Below, in pieces: positions 1 to 6,339 of a stretch of 13,477 nt of DNA. The DNA is from Sphingobacterium sp. UBA6711. GTDB lineage: Bacteria; Bacteroidota; Bacteroidia; Sphingobacteriales; Sphingobacteriaceae. The DNA lies in NCBI GenBank assembly GCA_002454415.1, contig DKIT01000067.1, positions 96,381 to 109,857 on the forward strand, written 5' to 3'. The position numbers were made by a program, and so were the translations under genes. Each line of letters begins with the position of its first letter. The first letter of the stretch is position 1. The notes under the pieces were generated by a model. It was not told the origin of the DNA, made no database searches, and saw nothing but the letters and a program-made list of their open reading frames with translations.

Positions 1-838
1 AAGGCGGAGGCATGGAAATGACTTTATATCCTCTGTAGCTTGTGTGAATTGGGCTACGCCAAAGTGCTTGGTAATCCAAGAGATCTTGGTGTGTAATAAT
101 TCCTTTTCCTTGCCCCATTTCAGCGACAAGTAAATCTGCTGTTTTACCTTTATAGAAACCGTCTCGACCATCATTGGCAATTCTTTCCAGTGTTTTTGCA
201 AGTTCCTCCTGAATAAATAGGTCGCTAGGCTTCCAAAGGGTAGTTTTGATAATCGCTGCGCCGGAGGGATTCAGCTTGACAAAACGATCTTTATGGCTTT
301 CAAACTCATTGGCTTGTCTTTGACTGATTTTAAAACCTGTTTTGGCTAGCTGGATTGCGGGGAGTAGGAGATCTTTCCACTGTAATTTGCCATACTTTTT
401 GTGTGCTTCCCACATGCCCGCAACCGAACCGGGAATACCTGATGCTAATTGACTATATAGACTCAATTCTGGAATAACATTGCCTTTCGCATCAAGATAC
501 ATATCCCGTGATGCTTTCAAAGGAGCTTTCTCGCGAAAGTCCAGTGCATCCAATTGGCCACTATGATCACGATAGAGCATAAAGCCCCCTCCGCCAATAT
601 TTCCTGCATTGGGATAAACCACTGCAAGTGCAAATTGTACAGCAACTGCAGCGTCTATCGCATTTCCACCTTGTTTTAAAATCTTTACTCCAACTTCCGA
701 AGCCAAAGGGTGTGCAGTGACTACAGCTGCTTTACTAAACGTACTGGCCTGCTCGACACTGGAATTTAGCTGCTGTTTTGTTGCACAAGAAGCCAGGAAT
801 ATGCTAGCTACGAGCGAATAGGTTATGAATTTATACAT
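1..838 (-). CDS. ggt: Gamma-glutamyltransferase, lipoprotein form (5' part only; 3' end off the window)
   Basis: This encodes the first 279 residues of a gamma-glutamyltranspeptidase, which cleaves or transfers the gamma-glutamyl group of glutathione and related peptides. The start is ATG at 838. The N-terminus is a lipoprotein signal peptide: a hydrophobic run at residues 5-16, then lipobox LASC with Cys18. Family motifs seen are GGNAIDAAVA (57-66), NAGNIGGGGF (77-86) and DFREKAP (100-106), where Arg102 corresponds to the arginine that holds the gamma-glutamyl carboxylate. The reading frame is open to the edge and stops at the family's ISMPPP stretch. The autoprocessing Thr and the small subunit lie outside the window, so activity cannot be judged. 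It begins 60 nt after the MazG-like gene on the same strand, with no terminator between them, so co-transcription is possible. Family assignment is firm; lipid anchoring is inferred from the lipobox. Confidence 0.93.
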   Translation of the reverse strand, partial: MYKFITYSLVASIFLASCATKQQLNSSVEQASTFSKAAVVTAHPLASEVGVKILKQGGNAIDAAVAVQFALAVVYPNAGNIGGGGFMLYRDHSGQLDALDFREKAPLKASRDMYLDAKGNVIPELSLYSQLASGIPGSVAGMWEAHKKYGKLQWKDLLLPAIQLAKTGFKISQRQANEFESHKDRFVKLNPSGAAIIKTTLWKPSDLFIQEELAKTLERIANDGRDGFYKGKTADLLVAEMGQGKGIITHQDLLDYQALWRSPIHTSYRGYKVISMPPP

Positions 839-846
839 CGTACTCG

Positions 847-862
847 ATTTAAAATTTTAAAT
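847..862. repeat. 16-bp AT-only perfect palindrome before ggt
   Basis: ATTTAAAATTTTAAAT is a perfect palindrome located 8 nt upstream of the ggt start codon, in the 60-nt gap after the MazG-like gene. It could be an operator or a weak mRNA hairpin. A/T-only palindromes of this size arise easily in AT-rich intergenic DNA, so function is not supported beyond its position. Confidence 0.3.
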
Positions 863-898
863 AGCATTCTAGGGGGCACAACGAATGTGAGCAGCTGA

Positions 899-1225
899 TT
901 ATCTGAGTTTGTCATTGTTTTTATGTCGGTCGGCATCGCGAATTGACTTCTTTTGGAGATTTTGCTCTAGTGCTTCCGTCAAGTCAATTCCAGTTTGATT
1001 GGCAAGACACATTAATACAAATAATACATCAGCCATTTCATCCGCTAAGTTGACTTCTTTATCTGATTTTTTGAACGATTGTTCTCCATATTGTCTTGCC
1101 ATTATTCTAGCAACCTCACCGACTTCTTCCATCAGTATGGCTGTATTGGTCAATTCATTGAAATAGCGTACTCCTGTACTATTGATCCATTTATCAATAA
1201 CTTCCTGTGCTTCTTTAATTGTCAT
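899..1225 (-). CDS. MazG-like nucleotide pyrophosphohydrolase
   Basis: A 108-residue all-helical MazG-fold protein, predicted to hydrolyse a (d)NTP to the monophosphate and pyrophosphate in the cytoplasm. The Mg-binding signature is present as EExxE (Glu33, Glu34, Glu37) and, after a linker, ExxD (Glu63, Asp66) inside LADEMADVLFVL. The C-terminal segment KKSIRDADRH is the basic tail common in single-domain MazG proteins. I chose the ATG at 1225. The frame is open further upstream, to 1294, but that extension overlaps the end of dtd and adds no family sequence. The start lies 16 nt after the dtd stop on the same strand, so the two are very probably one transcript. The substrate is unknown: house-cleaning of non-canonical nucleotides is the usual role of the family, but nothing here identifies the nucleotide. 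Confidence 0.9.
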   Translation of the reverse strand: MTIKEAQEVIDKWINSTGVRYFNELTNTAILMEEVGEVARIMARQYGEQSFKKSDKEVNLADEMADVLFVLMCLANQTGIDLTEALEQNLQKKSIRDADRHKNNDKLR

Positions 1226-1241
1226 CTTATTCAATAAAAAA

Positions 1242-1700
1242 TTAAAAGTTGTCCTTATCTTTTGTGTCCATGATGATGGTAACTGGGCCATCATTTAAAA
1301 GTTCGATTTTCATATCTGCTCCGAAAATGCCAAGCTGAATTTCTTTTTGAAGCAATTGGCTTAACAGCGTGGCCATCTCTTCATACATAGGTTTGGCTTT
1401 ATCCGGTTTTGCTGCTCTGATAAAGGAAGGTCTATTTCCTTTTTTTGTTTGGGCGAAAAGCGTAAACTGTGATATCAAAAGAATGCTTCCATCAATATCC
1501 AGTATTGATTTATTCATCAAGCCCTGTTCGTCTTCAAAGACTCTTAAATTAATAAACTTTTGTCCTAGCCATTTGAGATCTTCTATTGTATCTGCTTCTT
1601 CGACTCCCAATAAGATCATAAAGCCTTTTTGAATCTGGCCGGTAATCCTATTGTCGACGGTGCAAGAAGCATGTTTTTCTCGTTGAATAACTGCGCGCAT
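1242..1700 (-). CDS. dtd: D-aminoacyl-tRNA deacylase (DTD)
   Basis: A 152-residue protein that hydrolyses D-amino acids (and Gly mischarged on tRNA-Ala in well-studied homologues) from tRNA, a translation-fidelity function. Diagnostic motifs are SQFTLFA (77-83) and NDGPVTI (136-142), which carries the Gly138-cis-Pro139 that gives DTD its chiral selectivity. LRVFEDEQG (52-60) and the MRAVIQR N-terminus are also typical. Length matches the family (about 145-150). The ATG at 1700 is used because homologues begin MRAVIQR; an in-frame ATG at 1760 would add 20 residues unlike the family and would span the candidate promoter. It is first in an apparent dtd-mazG(-ggt) unit, isolated from the upstream receptor gene by a strong terminator. 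Confidence 0.96.
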   Translation of the reverse strand: MRAVIQREKHASCTVDNRITGQIQKGFMILLGVEEADTIEDLKWLGQKFINLRVFEDEQGLMNKSILDIDGSILLISQFTLFAQTKKGNRPSFIRAAKPDKAKPMYEEMATLLSQLLQKEIQLGIFGADMKIELLNDGPVTIIMDTKDKDNF

Positions 1701-1717
1701 AATGAAAAGTATAAAAT

Positions 1718-1725
1718 CAAAGTTA
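1718..1725 (-). promoter_or_regulatory. Candidate Bacteroidota -7 element of dtd
   Basis: On the minus strand this reads TAACTTTG, an exact match to the TAnnTTTG element used by the Bacteroidota primary sigma factor. A TTTG lies upstream, but only 14 nt away, shorter than the usual spacing of about 19-21. The implied transcript would start about 10 nt before the dtd ATG. The match is visible in the sequence; its use is inferred. Confidence 0.5.
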
Positions 1726-1774
1726 AAAATTCCTGTTGTCAAACACGATGGGAAATGCAATTTATCCCCGGCAT

Positions 1775-1822
1775 AAAAATAAAGGTCCCTTTCTCCTCAT
1801 GGCAAAAGGGACCTTTATTTTT
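1775..1822 (-). terminator. Perfect 18-bp hairpin terminator after the thiamine receptor
   Basis: Arms 1775-1792 and 1805-1822 are perfect reverse complements around a 12-nt loop, with a GGTCCC core and A/T-rich outer ends that supply a U-tract in either direction. It lies about 85 nt after the receptor stop codon and just upstream of the dtd promoter, so on the minus strand it ends the receptor transcript and insulates dtd. Confidence 0.88.
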
Positions 1823-1908
1823 CTAAAGTGACTTGTCAGAAAAACCTTCCATGGACTTTCTTCGCTGTGGATATTCACGGAATCATGAAGGTCTTGTATA
1901 AAAGTATT

Positions 1909-4344
1909 TTAGAATTTGAAGTTTAGGCCTAAAAGGAAATTTGTTGGCGCTTGCGGAAAATAAAAATTATAATATTTCCGGGTATCACCTTCCATCCAGC
2001 CAAACGTGTAACCATTGGCCTCATACTTCTCGTTGAGGATATTGTTGACCTGTAAACTTGCACTAATGTTTTTGATGCCCAGCGCTGTAAAACTATAGTT
2101 CGCTAACAAGTTGTTCACAAAATAAGAAGAAATGCTTCTTTCTTTCGCTGCCGAATTGTCTAGATACTGTTGTCCGACAAATTTGGATAGGAGCGAGAAT
2201 GTAAGTGATGTTATTGGACTATAGGAAAAATTACTTGACAGGATAGTTCCTGGCGAGAGCGCAATATCCGTCTTTGCATAGAAGATTCGATTATCTCCGA
2301 TGACCTCTTCAAAGTTTTTGATTTTATTCTGGCTGAAACTCGCTGTAGCTTTCCAGTTGAGCTGCTTGCTGATGTTCCATGAACCATCGAATTCAATGCC
2401 GATCCGATAGCTATCGTCGACATTTTGTCGGATGGGGGAGCCAGTGTCACTGATTTCACCTGTTGGAATCAATTGATCTTTGTAAAACATCCCATATCCG
2501 TTCAGTCCGATATTAAATTGATCATTTGTAAAACGATAGCCGAGCTCAATATCCTGCATTTTCTCTGGAGTCGGATCAGGCAAGTTGCTATTTTTCTCTA
2601 TAAAATCTTTACGGACGGGTTCTTTTTGCGCAAACGCATAGGAAGCATATACATTGGAGTTATCATTTAAAAGGTAAGTTGCACCAGCTTTGGGGTTAAG
2701 GAAATTAAATTTTGGATGATAATTATAATTTTTCACCTTATCATCGTCTCCATACATGTGATAATCTACATTTCTGTATTGCACATCGGCCATCAAAATC
2801 CATTTGTCCAGTTTATAATCAACCTTTAGAAAATTGCTGAAATCATTTTTTTGAGATTTCCCGAAATAGTATTTGTCATCCAGAAAGCCTGTCGAGGCAT
2901 ATTGTGCCCATATCACCTGACCATAATGTTTACCTTTGTACTGGTTATAGGCACCGCCCCAGGTGATTTCAAATTGATCATTAGGTTTGTAATTTAAGGC
3001 ATAGGTCATGCCGTAAAAATAATTATCCAACCATCTTCTGCGGACTAAGTCTGTTTTTTGTATGGTATCTTTACCGATGATAACGTTTGGCAGCCCATAT
3101 TTACTTAATTTATCTCCCGGTCTCATTTCCTCATAGTAGCCATAGCCTCTCGTATAGTGCAAGGCTGTATTGAGCGTTAATTTGTCGCTTAGGATATTGG
3201 TATAATGAAGCTGATGATGTTTTTGTGTGTAGTTATCTGTTTGATTTTTATACGTGTACAGGTTGTAATTTCGGCCAGCATTCATGAAGCGATCTTTTTC
3301 CGCACCGGCTATTTCAAGTCCATTGTCGGCGTAATCATCCATTCGTGAACGATCTCCAGTAATCAATGGCTCGGGAACGCCATTCCAGGCTTGATACGTC
3401 TTTTCTTTTCCCCAGAATACAATTCCTTTCAATATATGTTTCTTACCATAATAACCGCCATCTACATAGAAAGATTGCAAGTCCGAGGAGCCTCTTTCGA
3501 TATAGCCGTCGCTGCTAATACGAGATAGTCTGGCGTTGAAAGCGAATTTATCGTTGATTAGTCCTGTTCCTACTTTAACTGTATTTTTCCAGGTATTATA
3601 AGAACCAAAAGAATTGTTGAGCTCAGCATAGGGATTTTCAGCAAGTGTATTTGACTGTATATTTAAGGAAGCTCCAAATGATCCGGCACCATTTGTTGAA
3701 GTCCCGATGCCACGTTGAACTTGGATGCTTTCAGTAGAAGAGGCAAAGTCAGGCAGGTTGACAAAAAAAGATCCCATGCTCTCCGCATCGTTGAGAGGAA
3801 TACCATTTAATGTTACGTTGATTCGTTGATTGTCTGAGCCCCTGATTGTCATTCCGGTATACCCGATGCCGGCACCAGCGTCGGAGTTGACCTGAACAGA
3901 TGGAGTCTGGTTTAACAGGAATGGGATATCTTGGCCGAGGTTATTACGCGTGATTTCCTCTTTGGAGATATTTTTAAAGGTTGTGGGAGCATTTCTTTTG
4001 GCGCGGGTAGATTGTACAAGTACCTCTTCCATTTGAATTGTAGTAGGTTCTAATTCGACCGTAAGTTCTAAATGATCTTTAACATCCACATTTCGGCTCC
4101 ATGTTTTATAACCTACGGAAGATATTTGGATACGGTGCTTACCTGTATTGATTTGATAGCGTTTAATAAATCCATTTTTATCCGATTGGCCAGTAAAGGA
4201 AGCTTGCCCATCTATGGAGACGGAAACATGCTGTAAGGGATTCTGATTGGTCTTGTCTACAGTTTTAATTGTCAGATTCTGTTGCGCAAATGCAATTTGG
4301 CTTGAAATAGTAGCTAAGGAGCTACAAATCAAAAATTTGATCAT
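1909..4344 (-). CDS. TPP-riboswitch-controlled TonB-dependent receptor, probable outer-membrane thiamine importer
   Basis: An 811-residue TonB-dependent outer-membrane receptor. A signal peptide (about 1-20, ending AFA before QQ) is followed by a carboxypeptidase-regulatory-like domain (about 23-101), a TonB-box-like EEVLVQSTR (106-114), a plug (about 120-232, with GMTIRGSDNQR and LNGIPLNDAES) and a barrel to the C-terminus, which ends in the typical aromatic strand NFKF. I chose the ATG at 4344 because the signal peptide begins there; an in-frame ATG at 4377 would add 11 residues before it. The family does not reveal substrate, but the TPP riboswitch directly upstream indicates thiamine or a thiamine phosphate/precursor. 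Bacteroides thetaiotaomicron is known to use a riboswitch-controlled receptor for thiamine. A terminator follows, so it is monocistronic, without the inner-membrane transporter often found beside such receptors. Confidence 0.9.
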   Translation of the reverse strand: MIKFLICSSLATISSQIAFAQQNLTIKTVDKTNQNPLQHVSVSIDGQASFTGQSDKNGFIKRYQINTGKHRIQISSVGYKTWSRNVDVKDHLELTVELEPTTIQMEEVLVQSTRAKRNAPTTFKNISKEEITRNNLGQDIPFLLNQTPSVQVNSDAGAGIGYTGMTIRGSDNQRINVTLNGIPLNDAESMGSFFVNLPDFASSTESIQVQRGIGTSTNGAGSFGASLNIQSNTLAENPYAELNNSFGSYNTWKNTVKVGTGLINDKFAFNARLSRISSDGYIERGSSDLQSFYVDGGYYGKKHILKGIVFWGKEKTYQAWNGVPEPLITGDRSRMDDYADNGLEIAGAEKDRFMNAGRNYNLYTYKNQTDNYTQKHHQLHYTNILSDKLTLNTALHYTRGYGYYEEMRPGDKLSKYGLPNVIIGKDTIQKTDLVRRRWLDNYFYGMTYALNYKPNDQFEITWGGAYNQYKGKHYGQVIWAQYASTGFLDDKYYFGKSQKNDFSNFLKVDYKLDKWILMADVQYRNVDYHMYGDDDKVKNYNYHPKFNFLNPKAGATYLLNDNSNVYASYAFAQKEPVRKDFIEKNSNLPDPTPEKMQDIELGYRFTNDQFNIGLNGYGMFYKDQLIPTGEISDTGSPIRQNVDDSYRIGIEFDGSWNISKQLNWKATASFSQNKIKNFEEVIGDNRIFYAKTDIALSPGTILSSNFSYSPITSLTFSLLSKFVGQQYLDNSAAKERSISSYFVNNLLANYSFTALGIKNISASLQVNNILNEKYEANGYTFGWMEGDTRKYYNFYFPQAPTNFLLGLNFKF

Positions 4345-4362
4345 GGTAATGTATTTTGTTTG

Positions 4363-4413
4363 AGTTAAACAAATCATAGCAAGGGGTTACTATGACCGTA
4401 CTATTTAACTAAC
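4363..4413 (-). promoter_or_regulatory. Possible expression platform of the TPP riboswitch
   Basis: Between aptamer and start codon no hairpin with a U-tract is visible. Several exclusive pairings are. RNA ACCCCU (4387-4382) is complementary to AGGGGU (4514-4509) at the 5' side of the aptamer. UAACC (4389-4385) is complementary to GGUUA (4414-4410). AGUUAAA (4410-4404) is complementary to UUUAACU (4369-4363). This suggests switching without a classical intrinsic terminator, perhaps at translation initiation. Pairings are seen; the mechanism is inferred. Confidence 0.4.
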
Positions 4414-4517
4414 CTCTCCCTACGCCAGCATTATCTGGATCAGGTGTACAGAATTTAATCTGTTGGGTATAATCTCAGCCTTTATTTGTGTTCCTGACAA
4501 AACAAGGCACCCCTATT
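4414..4517 (-). promoter_or_regulatory. TPP (thiamine pyrophosphate) riboswitch, THI element
   Basis: On the minus strand the conserved aptamer blocks occur in order: GGGGTGCC (4513-4506), GCTGAGA (4479-4473) followed by TACCC closing P2, and the long 3' block beginning CTGATCCAG (4443-4435), then ATAATG, then CTGGCGTAGGGA (4428-4417). The P5 arms CCAG and CTGG pair; relative to E. coli thiM (CTGG/CCAG) the two strands are exchanged with pairing kept. The segment between the first two blocks can fold as P3 (GCCTT with AAGGC). The aptamer ends about 70 nt before the receptor start codon. Known behaviour: TPP binding represses the downstream gene. Exact outer ends of P1 are approximate. Confidence 0.97.
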
Positions 4518-4642
4518 CGATGTTGCGAATATATAAATTTAAAATTGAAATGCTGTATAAAGAAGTAATTTATGACAAATGAAATACGAGAAGATTCGGC
4601 TTAATATTTCGTTTTGGTTAAAATTTTATGTAAATTGTTGTT

Positions 4643-4675
4643 TTTGGTATTTATTGTTCTTTTTAGGTACCTTGG
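4643..4675 (+). promoter_or_regulatory. Candidate promoter of the amidohydrolase gene
   Basis: TTTG at 4643-4646 and TACCTTGG at 4668-4675 are separated by 21 nt, matching the Bacteroidota TTTG / TAnnTTTG architecture with one mismatch in the -7 element. It would give a leader of about 70 nt. Position and spacing support it; use is inferred. Confidence 0.5.
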
Positions 4676-4741
4676 CATGACTTTTTCTACTAGAGGTATG
4701 TATTATACAGGTCAAAATTTTTTAGTTACTAAATTGATAGT

Positions 4742-4748
4742 GAGGAGA
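4742..4748 (+). promoter_or_regulatory. Strong Shine-Dalgarno of the amidohydrolase
   Basis: GAGGAGA ends 4 nt before the ATG at 4753. It is the only clear Shine-Dalgarno noticed in front of a gene in this window and fixes the start codon. Confidence 0.75.
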
Positions 4749-4752
4749 TAAA

Positions 4753-5928
4753 ATGTTAAAGTATTTAAGCGCTAATTATATTCTACCGATTACATCGATG
4801 CCTATAAAAGATGGTATTGTTGCGGTAGATGAGGAGGGGGTAATTCAAGGTATCTACGACCCTATTTCATTTACACCTACTGATAAAGCTAAGGTTGAGA
4901 AACATAATGGAGTGATAATTCCGGGTTTTATCAATGCACATTGTCATATTGAATTGTCGCATATGAAAGGTATCGTTCCTAAAGGTACGGGGCTTCCGAG
5001 CTTTTTGAGTAAGGTGATGACAACACGAGCAGCATCTATGAAGAAAATAGACGATGCTATGGCAAAAGCTGACAAGGAAATGTATGAAAATGGTATTGTC
5101 GCTGTCGGGGATCATGCTAATACTGATAATTCGTCAAAATTGAAGGAAGACTCACAGATTCTATATCATACCTTTGTAGAGGTACTTGGAATTGAACCTG
5201 AAGAAGCTGAATTTAAATTAAAAGAAGCTAAATCATTAACGCAAGAGTTTAGGAATGGTCATGTATCCATAACACCCCACGCCCCATATTCTTGTTCGAA
5301 GATACTATTTAAAAAATTTAAGAAAATAGTTTCTGAAACAAATATTATCAGTATTCATAATCAGGAAAGTGAAGAAGAGAATAAGCTGTTCCGTTATAAA
5401 ATGGGTGAATTCTTAGACTTTTATAAGAATATAGGGAAAAATGCTGATTCTATTAAGGCACAGGCAAGAAATTCGATTCAGTCTTATCTTCCTTATTTAC
5501 CTTATCCGAATAGATTGCTGTTGGTTCATAATACCTATACTTCGTTAAAAGATTTAGATTTTGTGGAACGTATGGATCGTGATGTGGTTTGGTGTTTGTG
5601 TCCAAAAGCGAATCTCTATATTGAAGGAACATTGCCGAAGGTTCAGAATTTTATGAATGCTGGACAGCGTCTGGTGATCGGAACCGACAGTTTAGCTTCG
5701 AACGATACCTTATCTATTCTTGAGGAGCTGAAAGTATTGCATGCACACTTTGAGGAACTTGATTTCTTACAGACGATTCAGTGGGCTACTATTAATGGCG
5801 CTATTGCATTAAATATTCAGGATGAGTTTGGATCGTTAGAGGTCGGTAAAAAACCGGGTATCGTGTTGTTGCGAGGAATGGAACATATGCGTCTGCATGA
5901 CGATGTTAAAGTTAAACGTCTAGCTTAG
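4753..5928 (+). CDS. Amidohydrolase-superfamily deaminase/chlorohydrolase-like enzyme (COG0402 type)
   Basis: A 391-residue cytoplasmic metal-dependent hydrolase. Visible features are an N-terminal beta-sandwich segment, PGFINAHCHIELSH with the HxH metal motif (His63, His65), TPHAPYS (174-180), IHNQES with His202 and Glu205, LVHN with His259, GTDSLASND with the metal-ligand Asp312, and a C-terminal sandwich segment (LEVGKKPGIVLL). These place it with the cytosine/guanine/S-adenosylhomocysteine/aminofutalosine deaminases. HxHxELS resembles the motif of aminodeoxyfutalosine deaminases, but that assignment is only a possibility and the substrate cannot be decided from sequence alone. It is transcribed away from the thiamine receptor, whose riboswitch acts on the other strand only, so co-regulation is not implied. 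The start is fixed by a strong RBS. About 120 nt separate it from acyP, which has its own promoter. Confidence 0.85.
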   Translation: MLKYLSANYILPITSMPIKDGIVAVDEEGVIQGIYDPISFTPTDKAKVEKHNGVIIPGFINAHCHIELSHMKGIVPKGTGLPSFLSKVMTTRAASMKKIDDAMAKADKEMYENGIVAVGDHANTDNSSKLKEDSQILYHTFVEVLGIEPEEAEFKLKEAKSLTQEFRNGHVSITPHAPYSCSKILFKKFKKIVSETNIISIHNQESEEENKLFRYKMGEFLDFYKNIGKNADSIKAQARNSIQSYLPYLPYPNRLLLVHNTYTSLKDLDFVERMDRDVVWCLCPKANLYIEGTLPKVQNFMNAGQRLVIGTDSLASNDTLSILEELKVLHAHFEELDFLQTIQWATINGAIALNIQDEFGSLEVGKKPGIVLLRGMEHMRLHDDVKVKRLA

Positions 5929-5952
5929 TATTTAATTCTACAAAAACTTCTG

Positions 5953-5960
5953 TACTTTTG
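5953..5960 (+). promoter_or_regulatory. Bacteroidota -7 promoter element of acyP-flippase
   Basis: TACTTTTG is an exact TAnnTTTG match in the gap after the amidohydrolase stop. The -33 region is TTTA rather than TTTG. It would give a leader of about 80 nt before the acyP ATG. Confidence 0.55.
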
Positions 5961-5978
5961 CCCATAAGAAACGTCGAT

Positions 5979-6028
5979 AATTATAGTCGTAAAATTATAG
6001 TTATGGTGCGCTCCATCTGATCGATGGA
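5979..6028 (+). other. acyP leader: tandem 8-mer and small hairpin
   Basis: The predicted leader holds AATTATAG twice (5979-5986 and 5993-6000), 14 nt apart, then a perfect 6-bp hairpin TCCATC/GATGGA (6012-6017 and 6023-6028) with a 5-nt loop. No U-tract follows, so it is not an intrinsic terminator. It may influence translation, or mean nothing. Confidence 0.3.
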
Positions 6029-6045
6029 ATAAAAATAAGTTACAG

Positions 6046-6327
6046 ATGAAACATTTGAATATTTCAATAAGGGGTAAAGTTCAGGGAGTCTTTTTTAGAT
6101 TGACAACCAAAGCAGTAGCAGATCAGGTTGGTGTTAGAGGCTTTGTTGTCAATTTAAAAGATGGTTCCGTTTATATTGAAGCCGAGGGCGATGATTTTGC
6201 ACTGGATTCACTGTTGGAGTTCTGCCAAGAAGGACCCGAAGGTGCAATTGTTGAAAGTGTAGAAGTCAAGGAAGGCGAACTTAAAAGCTTTTCTAATTTT
6301 GAAGTAGTTAAAAGAGTTCAATCCTAA
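6046..6327 (+). CDS. acyP: Acylphosphatase
   Basis: A 93-residue acylphosphatase, a small cytoplasmic enzyme that hydrolyses carboxyl-phosphate bonds in acyl phosphates such as carbamoyl- or acetyl-phosphate. The family signature GKVQGVFFR (10-18) contains the phosphate-binding Arg18, and GFVVNLKDGSV (32-42) contains the catalytic Asn36, so both active-site residues are present. Length is normal for the family (about 90-100). No Shine-Dalgarno is seen before the ATG, which is common in this phylum. The flippase gene starts 12 nt after its stop, so the two probably share a transcript beginning at the promoter near 5953. The physiological substrate in bacteria is not settled. Confidence 0.95.
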   Translation: MKHLNISIRGKVQGVFFRLTTKAVADQVGVRGFVVNLKDGSVYIEAEGDDFALDSLLEFCQEGPEGAIVESVEVKEGELKSFSNFEVVKRVQS

Positions 6328-6339
6328 GCCTTTTTCACT

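Larger units (their letters stand above)
4518..4752. other. Divergent intergenic region between riboswitch and amidohydrolase
   Basis: This AT-rich stretch belongs to a gene-free interval of about 400 bases (4345-4752) whose lower part is the riboswitch. For the receptor, the only promoter-like element I see is minus-strand TATATTCG (4533-4526), one mismatch from TAnnTTTG, which would start the RNA right at P1; no matching upstream TTG was found. The plus-strand side carries the amidohydrolase promoter and RBS listed separately. No coding sequence or RNA gene was recognised. Confidence 0.4.

Noticed and set aside
1226..1294. Longer MazG-like protein starting at 1294
   Set aside because: The extension overlaps the dtd 3' end and shows no family similarity; the ATG at 1225 gives a normal single-domain protein.
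1629..1826. Small plus-strand frame over the dtd start and the terminator
   Set aside because: It runs through the dtd 5' end, the promoter and the hairpin terminator; composition is not protein-like.
1832..1895. ACCTTC...GAAGGT inverted repeat followed by T-run after the receptor gene
   Set aside because: Only 6 bp with a loop near 40 nt; the perfect hairpin at 1775-1822 explains termination far better.
4345..4377. In-frame upstream ATG (4377) for the thiamine receptor
   Set aside because: It adds 11 polar/mixed residues before an otherwise normal signal peptide that begins at 4344.
4414..4752. Riboswitch control of the amidohydrolase
   Set aside because: The aptamer is encoded on the opposite strand and its RNA does not include the plus-strand gene.
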